Shown here in pieces: positions 22,539-32,776 of a DNA stretch of 64,000 bases; within the stretch, counting starts at the first letter, position 1, and each line of letters begins with the position of its first letter. This stretch comes from Corythoichthys intestinalis. Its lineage: Eukaryota > Chordata > Actinopteri > Syngnathiformes > Syngnathidae. The notes below the pieces were generated by a model. It made no database searches. It worked only from the letters and a program-made list of their open reading frames with translations, and was not told where the DNA came from. The position numbers were made by a program, and so were the translations under genes. The stretch spans positions 51,445,001 to 51,509,000 of the forward strand of contig NC_080400.1 of NCBI RefSeq assembly GCF_030265065.1. Reading direction: 5' to 3'.

Positions 22539-25500
22539 GTGGTCCTTCACATATCTTTGGGTGGTAGACCTTATGAACAAACAGTGCATGTTGTGCGGGG
22601 AGCTACACAAGCTGTATTGTTAGGTTTTGATTTCATGCGCCAAACCAACGCTATTATTGATGTTGGTCGGGGACATGTTATCCTTGGGGATGTTCAAATT
22701 CCTCTCTTGCTAGCTACTGACATCATCCCAAACTGTTGTAACATTTCTGTGTGTTCTAGCGTCACTGTTCCCCCCTGTTGCGAAATACTTGTGCCCGTCC
22801 AAGTGGAACGCTCTCACGTTATGGGGCCACCTTGTGACTCTTATTTGGGGTGTTTAGAACCGGAGGTGCGTGACAATATGGGTTTGGTGGTTGCGCGGTC
22901 AGTGGCTCCTGTGATTAATGGGTGCACTGTGGCACGGCTGCTCAACCCAACGGACCAAGAATTTGAATTACATCCTGGCACCCACCTAGGCATATGCCAC
23001 CACGTCAAAACGGGTGACATACTTTCCCCTGATGAAGACGTAACTGTTAGGCAGCTAAATGCCCCCCTGCCAGACGTGTCTGATTGCCAGTTATCTGACA
23101 TTGAGAAGCATCAGTTAGAGGCCTTATTGGTTAAACATCGGGGGGTCTTCAGCCAGACACGTAATGGCAGGAGCAATCCCGATTTGATCAAACATCAAAT
23201 TCGAACGGGTGACCACCCTCCAATTAAACAGCGTGCGTATCGCACCTCTCCTGATAAGCGTAAGGAAATAAATAGACAGGTACAAAAACTTTTGGAGAGT
23301 GGTGTTATTGAGGAGAGCTGCAGCCCATGGTCCTCACCTGTAGTTCTCGTCCGCAAGAAGAATGATACGTGGCGTTTTTGTGTTGACTACAGAGGCCTGA
23401 ATGCAGTGACTATTAAAGATTCTCATCCATTACCCAGGGTGGATGATTCGCTAGATGCCCTCGCGGGTGCCACCTGGTTCAGTACCCTAGACTTTTCGGA
23501 TGGGTATTGGCAAATCGAGGTGGCACAGCAGGATCGGGAAAAAACTGCCTTTACAACAGGCCAGGGTCTATACCAATTTAAATCGATGCCAATGGGGCTC
23601 ACGAATGCCCCAGCAACATTCCAGCGCGTTATGGAATTGGTGTTGAAGGGGCTGCCTTGGCACATTTGCATGGTGTATCTTGACGACATTCTCATTTTCA
23701 GTAGGTCATTTGAAGAACATCTTGCCGCGCTGGATGAAGTATTTTCTCGGGTTGGAGCTGCTGGCCTGCGGTTAAACGCGAAAAAGTGCTTTGTAGCTCG
23801 CGATCATGTCGTCTTCCTGGGTCATGTGGTGTCGGCAGAACGTCTTCGCCCGGATCCCAGAAATACGGATAAAGTGAGGTTTTGGCCCGTGCCTCGATCG
23901 GCTACGGAGGTCCGCGCGTTCTTAGGACTCTGTTCCTACTATCGGAGATTCGTGAAAGGTTTTGCCCAGCACGCTTTTCCCCTCAGTCAGCTCACAGGTA
24001 AACATGTCCCATTTAATTGGACCACGGAGTATCAAGAGGCGTTTGAGTTCCTCCGAGCCGCTCTCTGTGCTGAGCCCATTATGAGGCACCCCGACTTTTC
24101 ACATCGTTTCCTCCTGTATACGGATGCGTCTCTGGTGGCTGTTGGGGCTGTGTTAGCACAAAATACAGATGGTGGTGAGAGAGTAGTGGCGTACGCTAGC
24201 CGCTCTCTCACGGCCGTCGAACGGCGGTGGTCTACGTATGACCGAGAGTTGTGGGCGATAGTCTGGGCAGTGCGTAATTTCAGGCATTATCTTGGCTTTA
24301 GTCCTTTCACCATTATAACAGACCATCAGCCACTTGTGGGCCTTCGGCGACTGCCTATTGATCATGACCAAACTGGGCGTCGCAGTCGTTGGGCCCTCGA
24401 ACTTGATCCCTATGACTGGGTAGTTGTGCACAAAGTGGGCGCTCAACATACTAATGCTGACAGTCTCTCACGTAGACCCATCCCTGGTTCAGAATTGATG
24501 AATGAAAATACTCATGCTGCGACCCACATTCTTGTCGATTCAGGTACCCAGACGGAGAGTGTAAACACCCGTGGGTCGGTGTGCGGTGTGGAGTCTCCTA
24601 CCACTGCTTCTGGTGCGGATCCCTGTTTGAGTCCCGGTCTTTGTCCAAATTCAATCTCCCCGTCTTCTGGGGATCAGTCTCTAATTTATACTTTGTCCCA
24701 TGATGGCTCGAATATCAAGGAGCTCCAACAGGGTGACGCTGACATTGGCCAGGTTTTGGGCTGGCTGGCAGAGGGCCGGAGACCCCCTCGGTGGAAGTTG
24801 AAGGCTGCCTCGCAGTCTTTGAGGAGGCTGTGGCGTGAATTCCACCGTTTGGCTTCCATCGACGGGCTTTTGTGCAGGTGCGTGTGGCTATCTGAGGTGG
24901 GTCAGACTTCTCAGGTAGTTGTCCCCACTGTGTTAGTTCCCGAGGTCCTCAAGCATTTACATGGCACTCCGTTAACCGCTCACCTTGCCTATGAACGTGT
25001 AGTGTCGCGTGCCAGAAGTGTTTGTTATTGGCCCACCATGTCTCAGGATATCAAAGCGTGGTGTGAGCAGTGTTATGCTTGTCAGCGGAGAAAATCACCT
25101 GTTCCCAAACATCATGCTCCTATTAGATCTTCACAGGCTGAACGGCCTTTCCAACGAGTGGCGGCCGATATACTCGAGTTGCCAATAACATCCAGGGGTA
25201 ATCGATATGTGCTGGTTGTTGAGGACTACTTCACTAAATTTGTCAACCTCTATGCCATGTGTGATCAAAAGGCCACCACAGTTGCTGACTGTCTTTTCCA
25301 AAATTATATCTTGGAACATGGGGTGATGGAAACATTACACACGGATATGGGGAGACAATTTGAGTCAGATGTGGTGAGGAATTTGTGTTGTAGGCTCGGG
25401 GTGAAGAAAACGCATACCACACCCTACAACCCAAAATCTGACGGCATGGTTGAGAGGTTCAATAGGACACTGATTGATCAATTGGCAAAAATCCTTTTGT

Positions 25501-26258
25501 CCTGTGAAGGGGAGTGGGACTCGTTCCTGCTACAAGTAGCGTTTGCTTACAATACGAGCGTGCACTCGAGCACAGGTTTCACACCCTACTTCCTTACGCA
25601 TGGCAGGGAGGCCCGTACACCGGTTGATGTGGTGCTTGGGGCGTCAGGGCATAGCGGACTAGGTGATGGGCCCCATGGAGACTTTGTTGAACATCTCCTC
25701 TTGCGTTTAGAGACTGCTTTTTGCCGAGCTAAAGATAACAATATTGTTGCGAGCGAGAAGCAAAAGGCCTTTTACGACGCCAAGTTGAGACATGAACCTT
25801 ATGAGGTTGGGGATCTCGTTTGGCTAAATGACCCTCCAGAATTCCGACGTAAGCTGGCTCCTCATTGGAAGGGACCTTTCGTGATTAAGCGTCGTATGGA
25901 TAAGAATGATGAGGTTGGAGTCACTTATGTAATTGGTAGTCCATTTGGGGAGGACAAATCGTTGCAAACAATTCATTATGACCGGTTGCGGCGTTACAGC
26001 CTGCCGGTGGCCGTCCCCGCAGGGATTTCAGAGGCAGTGTGTCCTTCCCCTTCCCCTTCACTGGTACCACCAGGGGGTACTACTGCACCAGGTAGTCCTA
26101 CTGGCGGTCACCTATCTGGTGGGGACTCCTACAGCATTTTCAATCCCGATTCGACTTCCGATGTCGCTCCTGCCTCAGCGGACTCAGGTCCGAGTCAATC
26201 GCGGACCGGTAGGCTGCTAAGACCCCCCGTCTGGTCGAAGGATTATTTGTGGGGCTAA
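22539..26258 (+). CDS. Gypsy pol region
   Basis: An open frame of 1,239 residues. It carries reverse transcriptase (FCVDYRGLN, STLDFSDGYWQIEV, GLTNAPATFQRVM, YLDDILIFS near 23675), RNase H (YTDASLVAVGAV near 24120, TYDRELWAI) and integrase with a His/Cys region (about 24955-25090, ending CEQCYACQRR), HTDMGRQFESD and the second acidic region around DGMVERFNR. A protease active-site motif (LIDSGSTVSLIS, about 22420) lies just upstream of this frame. Gag and pol of this family are commonly expressed by frameshifting or read-through. The end is proline/serine-rich. Confidence 0.85.
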   Translation: MVLHISLGGRPYEQTVHVVRGATQAVLLGFDFMRQTNAIIDVGRGHVILGDVQIPLLLATDIIPNCCNISVCSSVTVPPCCEILVPVQVERSHVMGPPCDSYLGCLEPEVRDNMGLVVARSVAPVINGCTVARLLNPTDQEFELHPGTHLGICHHVKTGDILSPDEDVTVRQLNAPLPDVSDCQLSDIEKHQLEALLVKHRGVFSQTRNGRSNPDLIKHQIRTGDHPPIKQRAYRTSPDKRKEINRQVQKLLESGVIEESCSPWSSPVVLVRKKNDTWRFCVDYRGLNAVTIKDSHPLPRVDDSLDALAGATWFSTLDFSDGYWQIEVAQQDREKTAFTTGQGLYQFKSMPMGLTNAPATFQRVMELVLKGLPWHICMVYLDDILIFSRSFEEHLAALDEVFSRVGAAGLRLNAKKCFVARDHVVFLGHVVSAERLRPDPRNTDKVRFWPVPRSATEVRAFLGLCSYYRRFVKGFAQHAFPLSQLTGKHVPFNWTTEYQEAFEFLRAALCAEPIMRHPDFSHRFLLYTDASLVAVGAVLAQNTDGGERVVAYASRSLTAVERRWSTYDRELWAIVWAVRNFRHYLGFSPFTIITDHQPLVGLRRLPIDHDQTGRRSRWALELDPYDWVVVHKVGAQHTNADSLSRRPIPGSELMNENTHAATHILVDSGTQTESVNTRGSVCGVESPTTASGADPCLSPGLCPNSISPSSGDQSLIYTLSHDGSNIKELQQGDADIGQVLGWLAEGRRPPRWKLKAASQSLRRLWREFHRLASIDGLLCRCVWLSEVGQTSQVVVPTVLVPEVLKHLHGTPLTAHLAYERVVSRARSVCYWPTMSQDIKAWCEQCYACQRRKSPVPKHHAPIRSSQAERPFQRVAADILELPITSRGNRYVLVVEDYFTKFVNLYAMCDQKATTVADCLFQNYILEHGVMETLHTDMGRQFESDVVRNLCCRLGVKKTHTTPYNPKSDGMVERFNRTLIDQLAKILLSCEGEWDSFLLQVAFAYNTSVHSSTGFTPYFLTHGREARTPVDVVLGASGHSGLGDGPHGDFVEHLLLRLETAFCRAKDNNIVASEKQKAFYDAKLRHEPYEVGDLVWLNDPPEFRRKLAPHWKGPFVIKRRMDKNDEVGVTYVIGSPFGEDKSLQTIHYDRLRRYSLPVAVPAGISEAVCPSPSPSLVPPGGTTAPGSPTGGHLSGGDSYSIFNPDSTSDVAPASADSGPSQSRTGRLLRPPVWSKDYLWG

Positions 26259-27068
26259 TTTGTGCCTTTGCTGGGCCTTGTGTTTGTTTAGACTGTGTTA
26301 TATAAAAAACAAAACAAAACAAACAAAAAAAACAAAAAAACAAAAAAAATTCTGTTGGTCTGTTTTCACATGTTCTTTTGTGTGTGATTTGTTGTTGTTT
26401 ATGTACCAATGTTTTATTGTATTTGTTATCTGAGTGGGGGAAAAAAAAAAAAAAAAAAAAAAAAAAAACGTATTCTGCATCGAAATGTGGACATTTCTTT
26501 TTGTGAGGGGAGACTCCTGTAACGGTTAAATGTGTCTCATGTTGATGACGTGGGCAAGCGCGGGAGTCGAGTGCAAAAAGAGAGGGAAAAAGTGGTTGTT
26601 ATTGAGTGGTTGGCGGTGCAATAAAGAGTCGGGACGGCTTCGCCCAAAAGAGCACAAGTCTACTGAGTTTTGTCTACCACGAAGAGTGTGCCCACAGCAA
26701 CCCACACGGTCCGCTACACTATGAATGCTAATGGAGAAACTGCTAATGCTAGCGCGAGCAAGACTCAGACAAAAGAGAAACTGGTAATAGTTTAGTAAAT
26801 AAATAAATAATTTGTTCAATTTTATGTACGTGAAACCATAAAAGGTTGATTTTGTTGCAGACGAGTTCCAGACTGCACTAATGGGCGAATTACTTTGAGT
26901 TATTCTGTGTGATACAAGACTCCAGTGAGTTGCTATGCTGTATGCTACTATGCTAACAGCTATGTGATAGACACGTTTTCCTGTAGAGTTGAGTTACAAA
27001 ATACTGTGTCTTTTCTTTGTCTAAAAAAAACCAATCGGAGGAAATTGGAAATATAGTAAGGTGTCAGG

Positions 27069-27170
27069 GTGCACCCTGCCTACTGCCCGAAGTTAGCTGG
27101 GATAGGCTCCAGCACCTCCGCGACCCTCGTGAGGAATAAGCGGCATGGAAAATGAATGAATGAATGAATG
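27069..27170 (+). mobile_element. LINE/SINE 3' tail fragment with GAAT repeats
   Basis: About 100 bp with GGGATAGGCTCCAGCACC, CGCGACCC and a terminal (GAAT)n. This 3' tail is widespread in fish and similar in type to Rex3/RTE-like tails. It is nested in the insertion 20635-27843. Probably a heavily 5'-truncated copy. Confidence 0.6.
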
Positions 27171-27927
27171 TTATTTTTTCATATACAAATATGTTAATGT
27201 TGTATGTAGATCCAATCTGGAAAGAAATTGCTACATGTGAGCTAGTATCTGTCACTGTATACTTTATGAACAAACTGTTTGATTTCAGAAACGACGTATT
27301 TTGACCAGTATTAGAAGTTATATGTGATGGATATAAAAGGGAGATGACATGCTATACATTATATGGTTGGTTGAAAATTAATTTAAGTCCTTAATATGCA
27401 GATTGTTTTTTTTTTATTGCTGGATCTACATCGGAGTGACAGCGCTGATGTCAAGGAGGATTCGGCCTGATTCAAGGCAGGATTGAAGACGACCATTTTT
27501 CTTCAACTTCAACGAACTTTTGGAGCATCACCCTGGGAGCAGATAAGCTCACCTTCACTACAAAATCTTTCATACATTATACAGTCACACTACCTGGGTA
27601 GTACACACATACGCTGAATAGGAGAACGGACATTGAAGGACGGCAGCAATAGGCTGTGAAGGGACTATTCAACCAAGTAATATTTTTGATTTACATGGTT
27701 CAGGTGTTGTTATATATTGTTCTATAATAGTTTAATAAATGTTGTTTTTGTATATTTTTCTTAGTTGCTCTTGCTCCTTGAGTCGAACCTAACTATAATA
27801 AGGTGTTCCATTCTTAGCAGCACCAAAAGAGAACTACTGTGTTACACATGCATATCAGACAATTTTGAAATTTGGCCAAAATGGAGGTCTAAGAGCAGAA
27901 CTTCAAGTCACCTGAGTGTTTTCCGCC

Positions 27928-28377
27928 ATAAATAAATCGATCGCGTCCACACACATCCAAATGGTCCATTTCATTCAGGGGCATAAAATATCATGTGGAA
28001 TATGATATAAAAATGCTTTTTTCTGTCATAGGCACTTTAGGCCTTTTCTGTTACACACAAAACAATGTTAATAAAGTTATACTTTATTTATTTTAATTAT
28101 ATTGTTATTATTTCGTGATACAATTATATAAGTTGATCAATATTAGCGTTTTCTCTTTAATATTAAAAGGACAAAACATTATGCAGAGGTGTACTTATAA
28201 TAATAAAAAAAAATATCAAAAAATGATACTATTTGTTGCTGCTGAGAGTTGGGGGGCGCGAAACATTGTCGTCTTCCGGGGGGAGGGCGTAACAGAAAAT
28301 AATTGAGAAGCACTGGCCTAAGACAAGATGGAGGAAATTATGAACAGTTTACATTGAATGGCAGTATTAGCACACAA
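27928..28377. other. End of tandem unit A
   Basis: Non-coding, shared with the ends of unit B (37781-38229) and unit D (59275-59740). It contains the reversed TTAA-family 5' region (about 27930-28045) and a G-rich stretch near 28250-28290. I see no gene. Confidence 0.6.
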
Positions 28378-29326
28378 TCCTCAAGAAATTCCAGTAAAAA
28401 TTCTCTTAAAATAACGGATATTTATTTGGAAGTATTTAGAGGCTGCTTACAGGTATATGGCTGCAGGTCTGTCTGTACGTCTAGGATGCTTTTTAGTCTT
28501 AATTGAGGTTGCAGGTTATAGGACACATTAAACGTAGAAACTTTTAAATGATTTGTTATACTTTATAATTAACAAATACATCTGATCGGTAATGCGACGA
28601 CTTTTTATACCCATGGTATAATGATAAAATGCCAAGACCAAACTTTTTTTTTTTTTTTAAACTCATGTGCGGTCAAAACACAGTTTATGTATAATCCAAC
28701 ACTTAACACATAAACCTTTCAAATCACTAAATCTGAACAATTTGGAGATTTAAAAAACAAAAAAAAGTCCCTCAAAAATAGATAATAAATACATCTAGCT
28801 GTTTTTTCAAAGATAGCCCACCCAATTTTTTTTGCTCATGAGTGTCATATGAGTGAGTGTTGCCTCGGGTTTTCAATAAATTACTTATGAAACTAATGTT
28901 TAATAATTGCAATAAAAAACAATTTAAAAAATAACTACTGATTTGCTGCTGCGTGGGAGTCTGGCCTCTTAGGGGCAGTGTAGCGCACATATTATTAAAG
29001 TCAAGATTTAATTTTATTAATTTAACAAATTTTTCTAATATTAGGAGGAATATAAGCTTGAAGTAGTGTGGTATCACCTGTCTTTATAGTTTACTACAGC
29101 GTTTGTTTGTAAATATTCTTTATTTGAAGGTGGACCCCTCCATAATTTCTACTGCTACCGAGTTTTTTTTTTTTTTTTTTTTTACGTATTTATTTATTTT
29201 ACATTAACTCATGATCAGTCCAGTTCAGTTTCCCATTAGGTGTTAAAATAAAGTTGATGTTTTACTTTTAAAAAATGTGTTTTTTTTCCCCCAAGTGTAA
29301 CCTTACAGTTTTCTGTCAATTTCTAC

Positions 29327-29424
<98 letters not shown>

Positions 29425-29571
29425 ACAACCGACATACTAGAAATAACATAGAACTTGTTTAATAGATTCAAAAGTGAGATAAAAATCAAAATGCCATTGC
29501 GGTAAAAGATTTAACATAACAAACAATGTCAACAATTTGTTATCAAACATTAACAAATGAACAACATCAAA
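28378..29571. other. Start of unit B: AT-rich 3' flank of Ig gene 2
   Basis: Counterpart of 1588-2806, more diverged. Includes poly-T (about 29163-29183) and a long TA microsatellite. No gene is visible. Confidence 0.6.
29329..29421. repeat. (TA)n microsatellite
   Basis: About 90 bp of almost pure AT dinucleotide with two CATA interruptions, in the 3' flank of Ig gene 2. The other units lack it. Confidence 0.95.
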
Positions 29572-30420
29572 TTATTTTTCCATTTCAACGTCCTGGTGTT
29601 GCTCTTTTCGTTTGCGGTAGAGGAATACGGCAAGGACAACTGTGACAATGAAGAGTGTGGTGATAGTGACAACGATTGCAGCGACTGCCGTGGTTGTCAG
29701 CAATCGTGGACTGCTCACATTGTTGGCCAGGGGCAGCGAACAGTCTAGGTGAAGGTCACAGTGTTTGGTGCCCACCATACTTTCCACCGTGCAGCGATAG
29801 CTTCCACACTCCCGCCTGTTGAAATGCAAGGTGGCTCCTGTGGGGTCGACAATGGCCTGTGTAGGCAAGACCTTATTTCCGCTGGTCTTGGACCAGATGT
29901 AATGCAAAGGTGGGGTGCCTTGCAGAGAGCTGCATTTCAGCGTCATACTGTTGTCTTCTTCGTCCACACTGCACAGAGCCTGACTGGGTGCCTCAATGAC
30001 TGTCAGGTCTAAGATCTTCTGGTCCAGTTCTGGTAACTTCTTCACCAGACAGCGGTACATCGCCGTGTCAGACGGACGTACATCTTTGATGATGATAGAC
30101 GCGTCTCCATTTTGGGGATCGGCTGATGTGAAGTGGACCCTCCCCTCCATTGGTTTGTACAAATCGGTATACAAGCGGCCGCCAGTAAACCAAATGATGG
30201 GTTGCTCCTCTTGGTCTGCAGACTCGATACTCCACGAGACCTCCGTGTACCGCTGAGAGTCCACGGTGTGAGTGTACGCTCAGGGTAGCTGGACACTTGA
30301 CCCCCTGGCGACGTAGTAGTGGTTCATTTCCTTCTGGATTTCCAGAGGGCATGCTGGACAAATGTTGAAAAACACTCCCAGGAGGACAGAAGGCCAAAGG
30401 AAGTGCCACATCATCGCCAT
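29572..30420 (-). pseudogene. CAR/CTX-like two-Ig-domain protein, copy 2, stopped at the first Ig cysteine
   Basis: Same layout as the other copies: ATG at 30420 eight bases past the splice acceptor, signal peptide, two Ig domains, membrane helix and basic tail ending MEK. Codon 47, TGT (the B-strand cysteine of the V domain) in the other copies, is TGA here (30280-30282), which would end the protein after 46 residues. The rest of the frame stays open and well conserved for 230 codons, so the change seems recent. Two codons are also missing around the NIT glycosylation site of the second Ig domain. Most likely a young pseudogene. A null allele or a sequencing error at that base are the alternatives. 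Confidence 0.8.
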
Positions 30421-30428
30421 GTATACAC

Positions 30429-30737
30429 CTGCAAGTAAAAGACAAAATCATACTGGAATTAATCAAATGTATTTCATGTTTTTTTTCCTATCACTATAAA
30501 GCAGGAGGACATCTTTTTTTTCCCATTACAAGTGTTAAAAAAAAAAAAAGATAATAATGAAAAACACATCAACACTTCCATCAATAACATGTTTATTGCA
30601 TTATTACAAGTGTAAAAGTTATCAGTCAGCTATGCTTAGACTATGAAATTAAAAGAAAAAAAAGTTAACACTGCACTATTTCGCTCATGTGGAAACAATT
30701 CTTATGTCTCTCAATAAAAGGAAATAGGATTTCTTAC
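30429..30737 (-). other. Intron in the 5' UTR of Ig gene 2
   Basis: Donor AAACAG/GTAAG (exon end 30738) and acceptor ACTTGCAG (exon start 30428) on the minus strand. At about 309 bp it is shorter than in units A and D and lacks their hAT MITE. Confidence 0.6.
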
Positions 30738-30830
30738 CTGTTTAACTTTAGGAAGGAAGATGCACACCACCGACAGCAACACTTGTCTGCTTCTTTGGCA
30801 TTTGGTGTACTAATTATAACGAAAAAACAA

Positions 30831-30894
30831 CTTATATAGGAATGAAAAGATCAAAGCATCAAAGAGTTGAAAGGGACCTGTCATCGTGACGTCA
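30831..30894 (-). promoter_or_regulatory. Promoter of Ig gene 2: TATA box and CRE
   Basis: TATATAAG (30831-30838) and a palindromic TGACGTCA (30887-30894) on the minus strand, in the same spacing as in units A and D. A LINE has inserted about 60 bp further upstream. Confidence 0.6.
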
Positions 30895-30956
30895 CGCATT
30901 TTGTTGACACGCCTCCGCCGCCATGACAGACGGCTTTGTGTACCGCGACTTCCGCT

Positions 30957-32748
30957 GGCAAAAACTCGGACATGGGAGGAGTTCGGCGAGGCCATGGAAA
31001 ACGACTTCCGGACGGCTTCGAGGAAATTCTGGTCCACCATCCGGCGTCTGAGGAGAGGAAAGCAGTGCACCATTAACACTGTGTATAGTGAAGATGGTGT
31101 ACTGCTGACCACGACTCGGGACGTCGTGAGTAGGTGGGGAGAATACTTCGAAGCCCTCCTCAATTCCACCGACACGCCTTCCTTTGAGGGAGCAGAGTCT
31201 GGGGACTCTGAGGTGGGCTCTTCGATCTCTGGGGTTGAAGTCACTGAGGCGGTTGGTAAGCTCCTCGGTGGCAAGGCCCCAGGGGTAGATGAGATCCGCC
31301 CGGAGTTCCTAAAGGCTCTGGATGTTGTAGGGCTGTCATGGCTGACACGCCTCTTCAACATTGCGTGGACATCGGGGACAGTGCCTCTGGATTGGCAGAC
31401 CGGGGTGGTGGTCCCCCTTTTTAAAAAGGGGGACCGGAGGGTGTGTTCCAATTATAGAGGGATCACACTCCTCAGCCTCCCCGGTAAAGTCTGTTCAGGG
31501 GTGCTGGAGAGGAGGGTCCGTCGGGAAGTCGAATCTCGGATTCAGGAGGAGCAGGGTGGTTTTCGTCCCGGCCGTGGAACAGTGGACCAGCTCTACACCC
31601 TCGGCAGGGTCCTCGAGGGAGCATGGGAGTTCGCCCAACCAGTTCACATGTGTTTTGTGGATTTGGAGAAGGCGTTCGACCGTGTGCCTAGGGGAGTCCT
31701 GTGGAGGGTGCTCCGGGAGTACGGGGTACCGAGCCCCTTGGTAAGGGCTGTTCGGTCCCTGTACGACGGGTGTCAGAGTCTGGTCCGCATTGCCGGCAGT
31801 AAGTCGAATTCGTTCCCAGTGAGGATTGGACTCCGCCAAGGCTGCCCTTTGTCACCGATTCTGTTCATAATTTTTATGGACAGAATTTCTAGGCGCAGCC
31901 GAAGCGTTGAGGGTGTCCGGTTTGGTGGCCTCAGCATTGCATCTCTGCTTTTTGCAGATGATGTGGTGCTGTTGGCTTCATCAAGCCGTGACCTCCAACT
32001 CTCACTGGGGCGGTTCGCGGCCGAGTGTGAAGCGGTTGGGATGAAGATCAGCACCTCCAAATCCGAGACCATGGTCCTTAGCCGGAAAAGGGTGGAGTGC
32101 CCTCTCCGGGTCGGGGACGAGATCCTGCCCCAAGTGGAGGAGTTCAAGTATCTTGGGGTTTTGTTCACGAGTGAGGGTAGGAGGGAGCGGGAGATTGACA
32201 GGCGGATCGGTGCAGCGTCTGCAGTGATGCGGACTCTGCACCGGTCCGTTGTGGTGAAGGAGCTGAGCCAAAAGGCGAAGCTCTCGATTTACCGGTCGAT
32301 CTACGTTCCTACCCTAACCTATGGTCACGAGCTGTGGGTCGTGATCGAAAGAACAAGATCCCGGATACAAGCGGCCGAAATGAGTTTCCTCCGCAGGGTG
32401 TCCGGGCTCTCCCTTAGAGATAGGGTGAGAAGCTCGGTCATCCGGGAGGGGCTTGGTGTCGAGCCGCTACTCTTCCGCGTTGAGAGGAGCCAGTTGAGGT
32501 GGCTCGGGCATTTGGTTCGGATGCCTCCTGGACGCCTCCCTGGAGAGGTGTTCCGGGCATGTCCCACCGGCAGGAGGCTCCGGGGTCGACCCAGGACACG
32601 CTGGAGAGACTATGTCGCTCGGCTGGCCTGGGAACGCCTTGGAATCCCGCCGGAGGAGCTGGCTGAAGTGGCTGGGGAGAGGGAAGTCTGGGCTTCCCTG
32701 CTAAAGCTGCTGCCCCCGCGACCTGACCCCGGACTAAGCGGAAGATAA
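30957..32748 (+). CDS. Rex3/RTE-type reverse transcriptase, open frame
   Basis: About 596 residues with an intact reverse transcriptase: LLGGKAPGVDEIRPEFL, VVVPLFKKGDRR, NYRGITLLSLPGKV, FRPGRGTVDQL, CFVDLEKAFDRVPR, LRQGCPLSPILF, FADDVVLLASS, EFKYLGVLFTS. The C-terminal part (about residues 450-590) has LTYGHELWV and GRPRTRWRDYV. The frame stays open for 24 codons upstream into host sequence from an ATG at 30886, which is a chance fusion and not part of the element. Without the N-terminal endonuclease it is not a complete LINE protein, but no stop has accumulated, so the copy is young. Confidence 0.85.
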
Positions 32749-32767
32749 TGGATGGATGGATGGATGG
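30957..32767 (+). mobile_element. Rex3/RTE-type LINE, 5'-truncated
   Basis: The insertion is flanked by a 9-bp duplication ACTTCCGCT (30948-30956 and 32768-32776). It ends in GATG repeats (ATGGATGGATGGATGG), the tail type described for Rex3. The 5' end, with the endonuclease, is missing. It lies directly upstream of the Ig gene 2 promoter, and the uninterrupted sequence is seen in units A (about 4607) and D (about 50141). Confidence 0.85.
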
Positions 32768-32776
32768 ACTTCCGCT

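Larger units (their letters stand above)
20795..26718 (+). mobile_element. Ty3/gypsy LTR retrotransposon, nearly whole
   Basis: Two 201-bp LTRs (20795-20995 and 26518-26718) begin TGTAACGG and end CGCTACA. By eye they differ at about one base, so the insertion is recent. A 4-bp duplication CTAT flanks it (20791-20794 and 26719-26722). A primer-binding-like TTGGTGGCAGCGG follows the 5' LTR. Gag, protease, reverse transcriptase, RNase H and integrase regions are all visible in order. It looks close to whole, with at most one or two breaks. An A-rich stretch (26300-26468) precedes the purine-rich GAGGGGAGA before the 3' LTR. Confidence 0.9.
20635..27843. mobile_element. Unclassified insertion (about 1.3 kb of its own) carrying a gypsy element
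   Basis: The segment interrupts unit sequence that is continuous in unit D (GATGTATCACACATGCAT, about 59181-59198). ACACA flanks both sides (20630-20634 and 27844-27848). Its ends read GATGTAACACTG and ACTGTGTT(ACA), a weak inverted match. It has AATAAA near the right end (about 27733), which would fit a fossil solo LTR, but a DNA element is equally possible. Inside lie the gypsy element (20795-26718) and a short LINE/SINE tail (27069-27170). Confidence 0.45.
7718..27927. mobile_element. Non-autonomous DNA element with GGCGGAAAACA ends, swollen by insertions
   Basis: The ends GGCGGAAAACA (7718) and TGTTTTCCGCC-like (to 27927) are inverted repeats. AATAA / ATAAATAA flanks suggest a short target duplication. 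In unit D the same element (56741-59274) is about 1 kb once its own insertion is removed, which shows its true size. In unit A it contains a BEL element, an L2-type LINE and a composite insertion with a gypsy element. No transposase is visible. Sequence outside both ends resembles the reverse complement of the TTAA-flanked element of unit D, so this element may itself have inserted into an older member of that family. Confidence 0.45.

Noticed and set aside
28240-28316. G-rich stretch with GAGAAGCACTGGCC at unit ends as a separate hAT MITE
   Set aside because: It resembles one hAT end, but I could not find a matching second end or target duplication in any unit.
30810-31451. A 213-codon minus-strand frame next to Ig gene 2
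   Set aside because: It is antisense to the Rex3 reverse transcriptase and crosses the insertion junction into host sequence, so it is a shadow.
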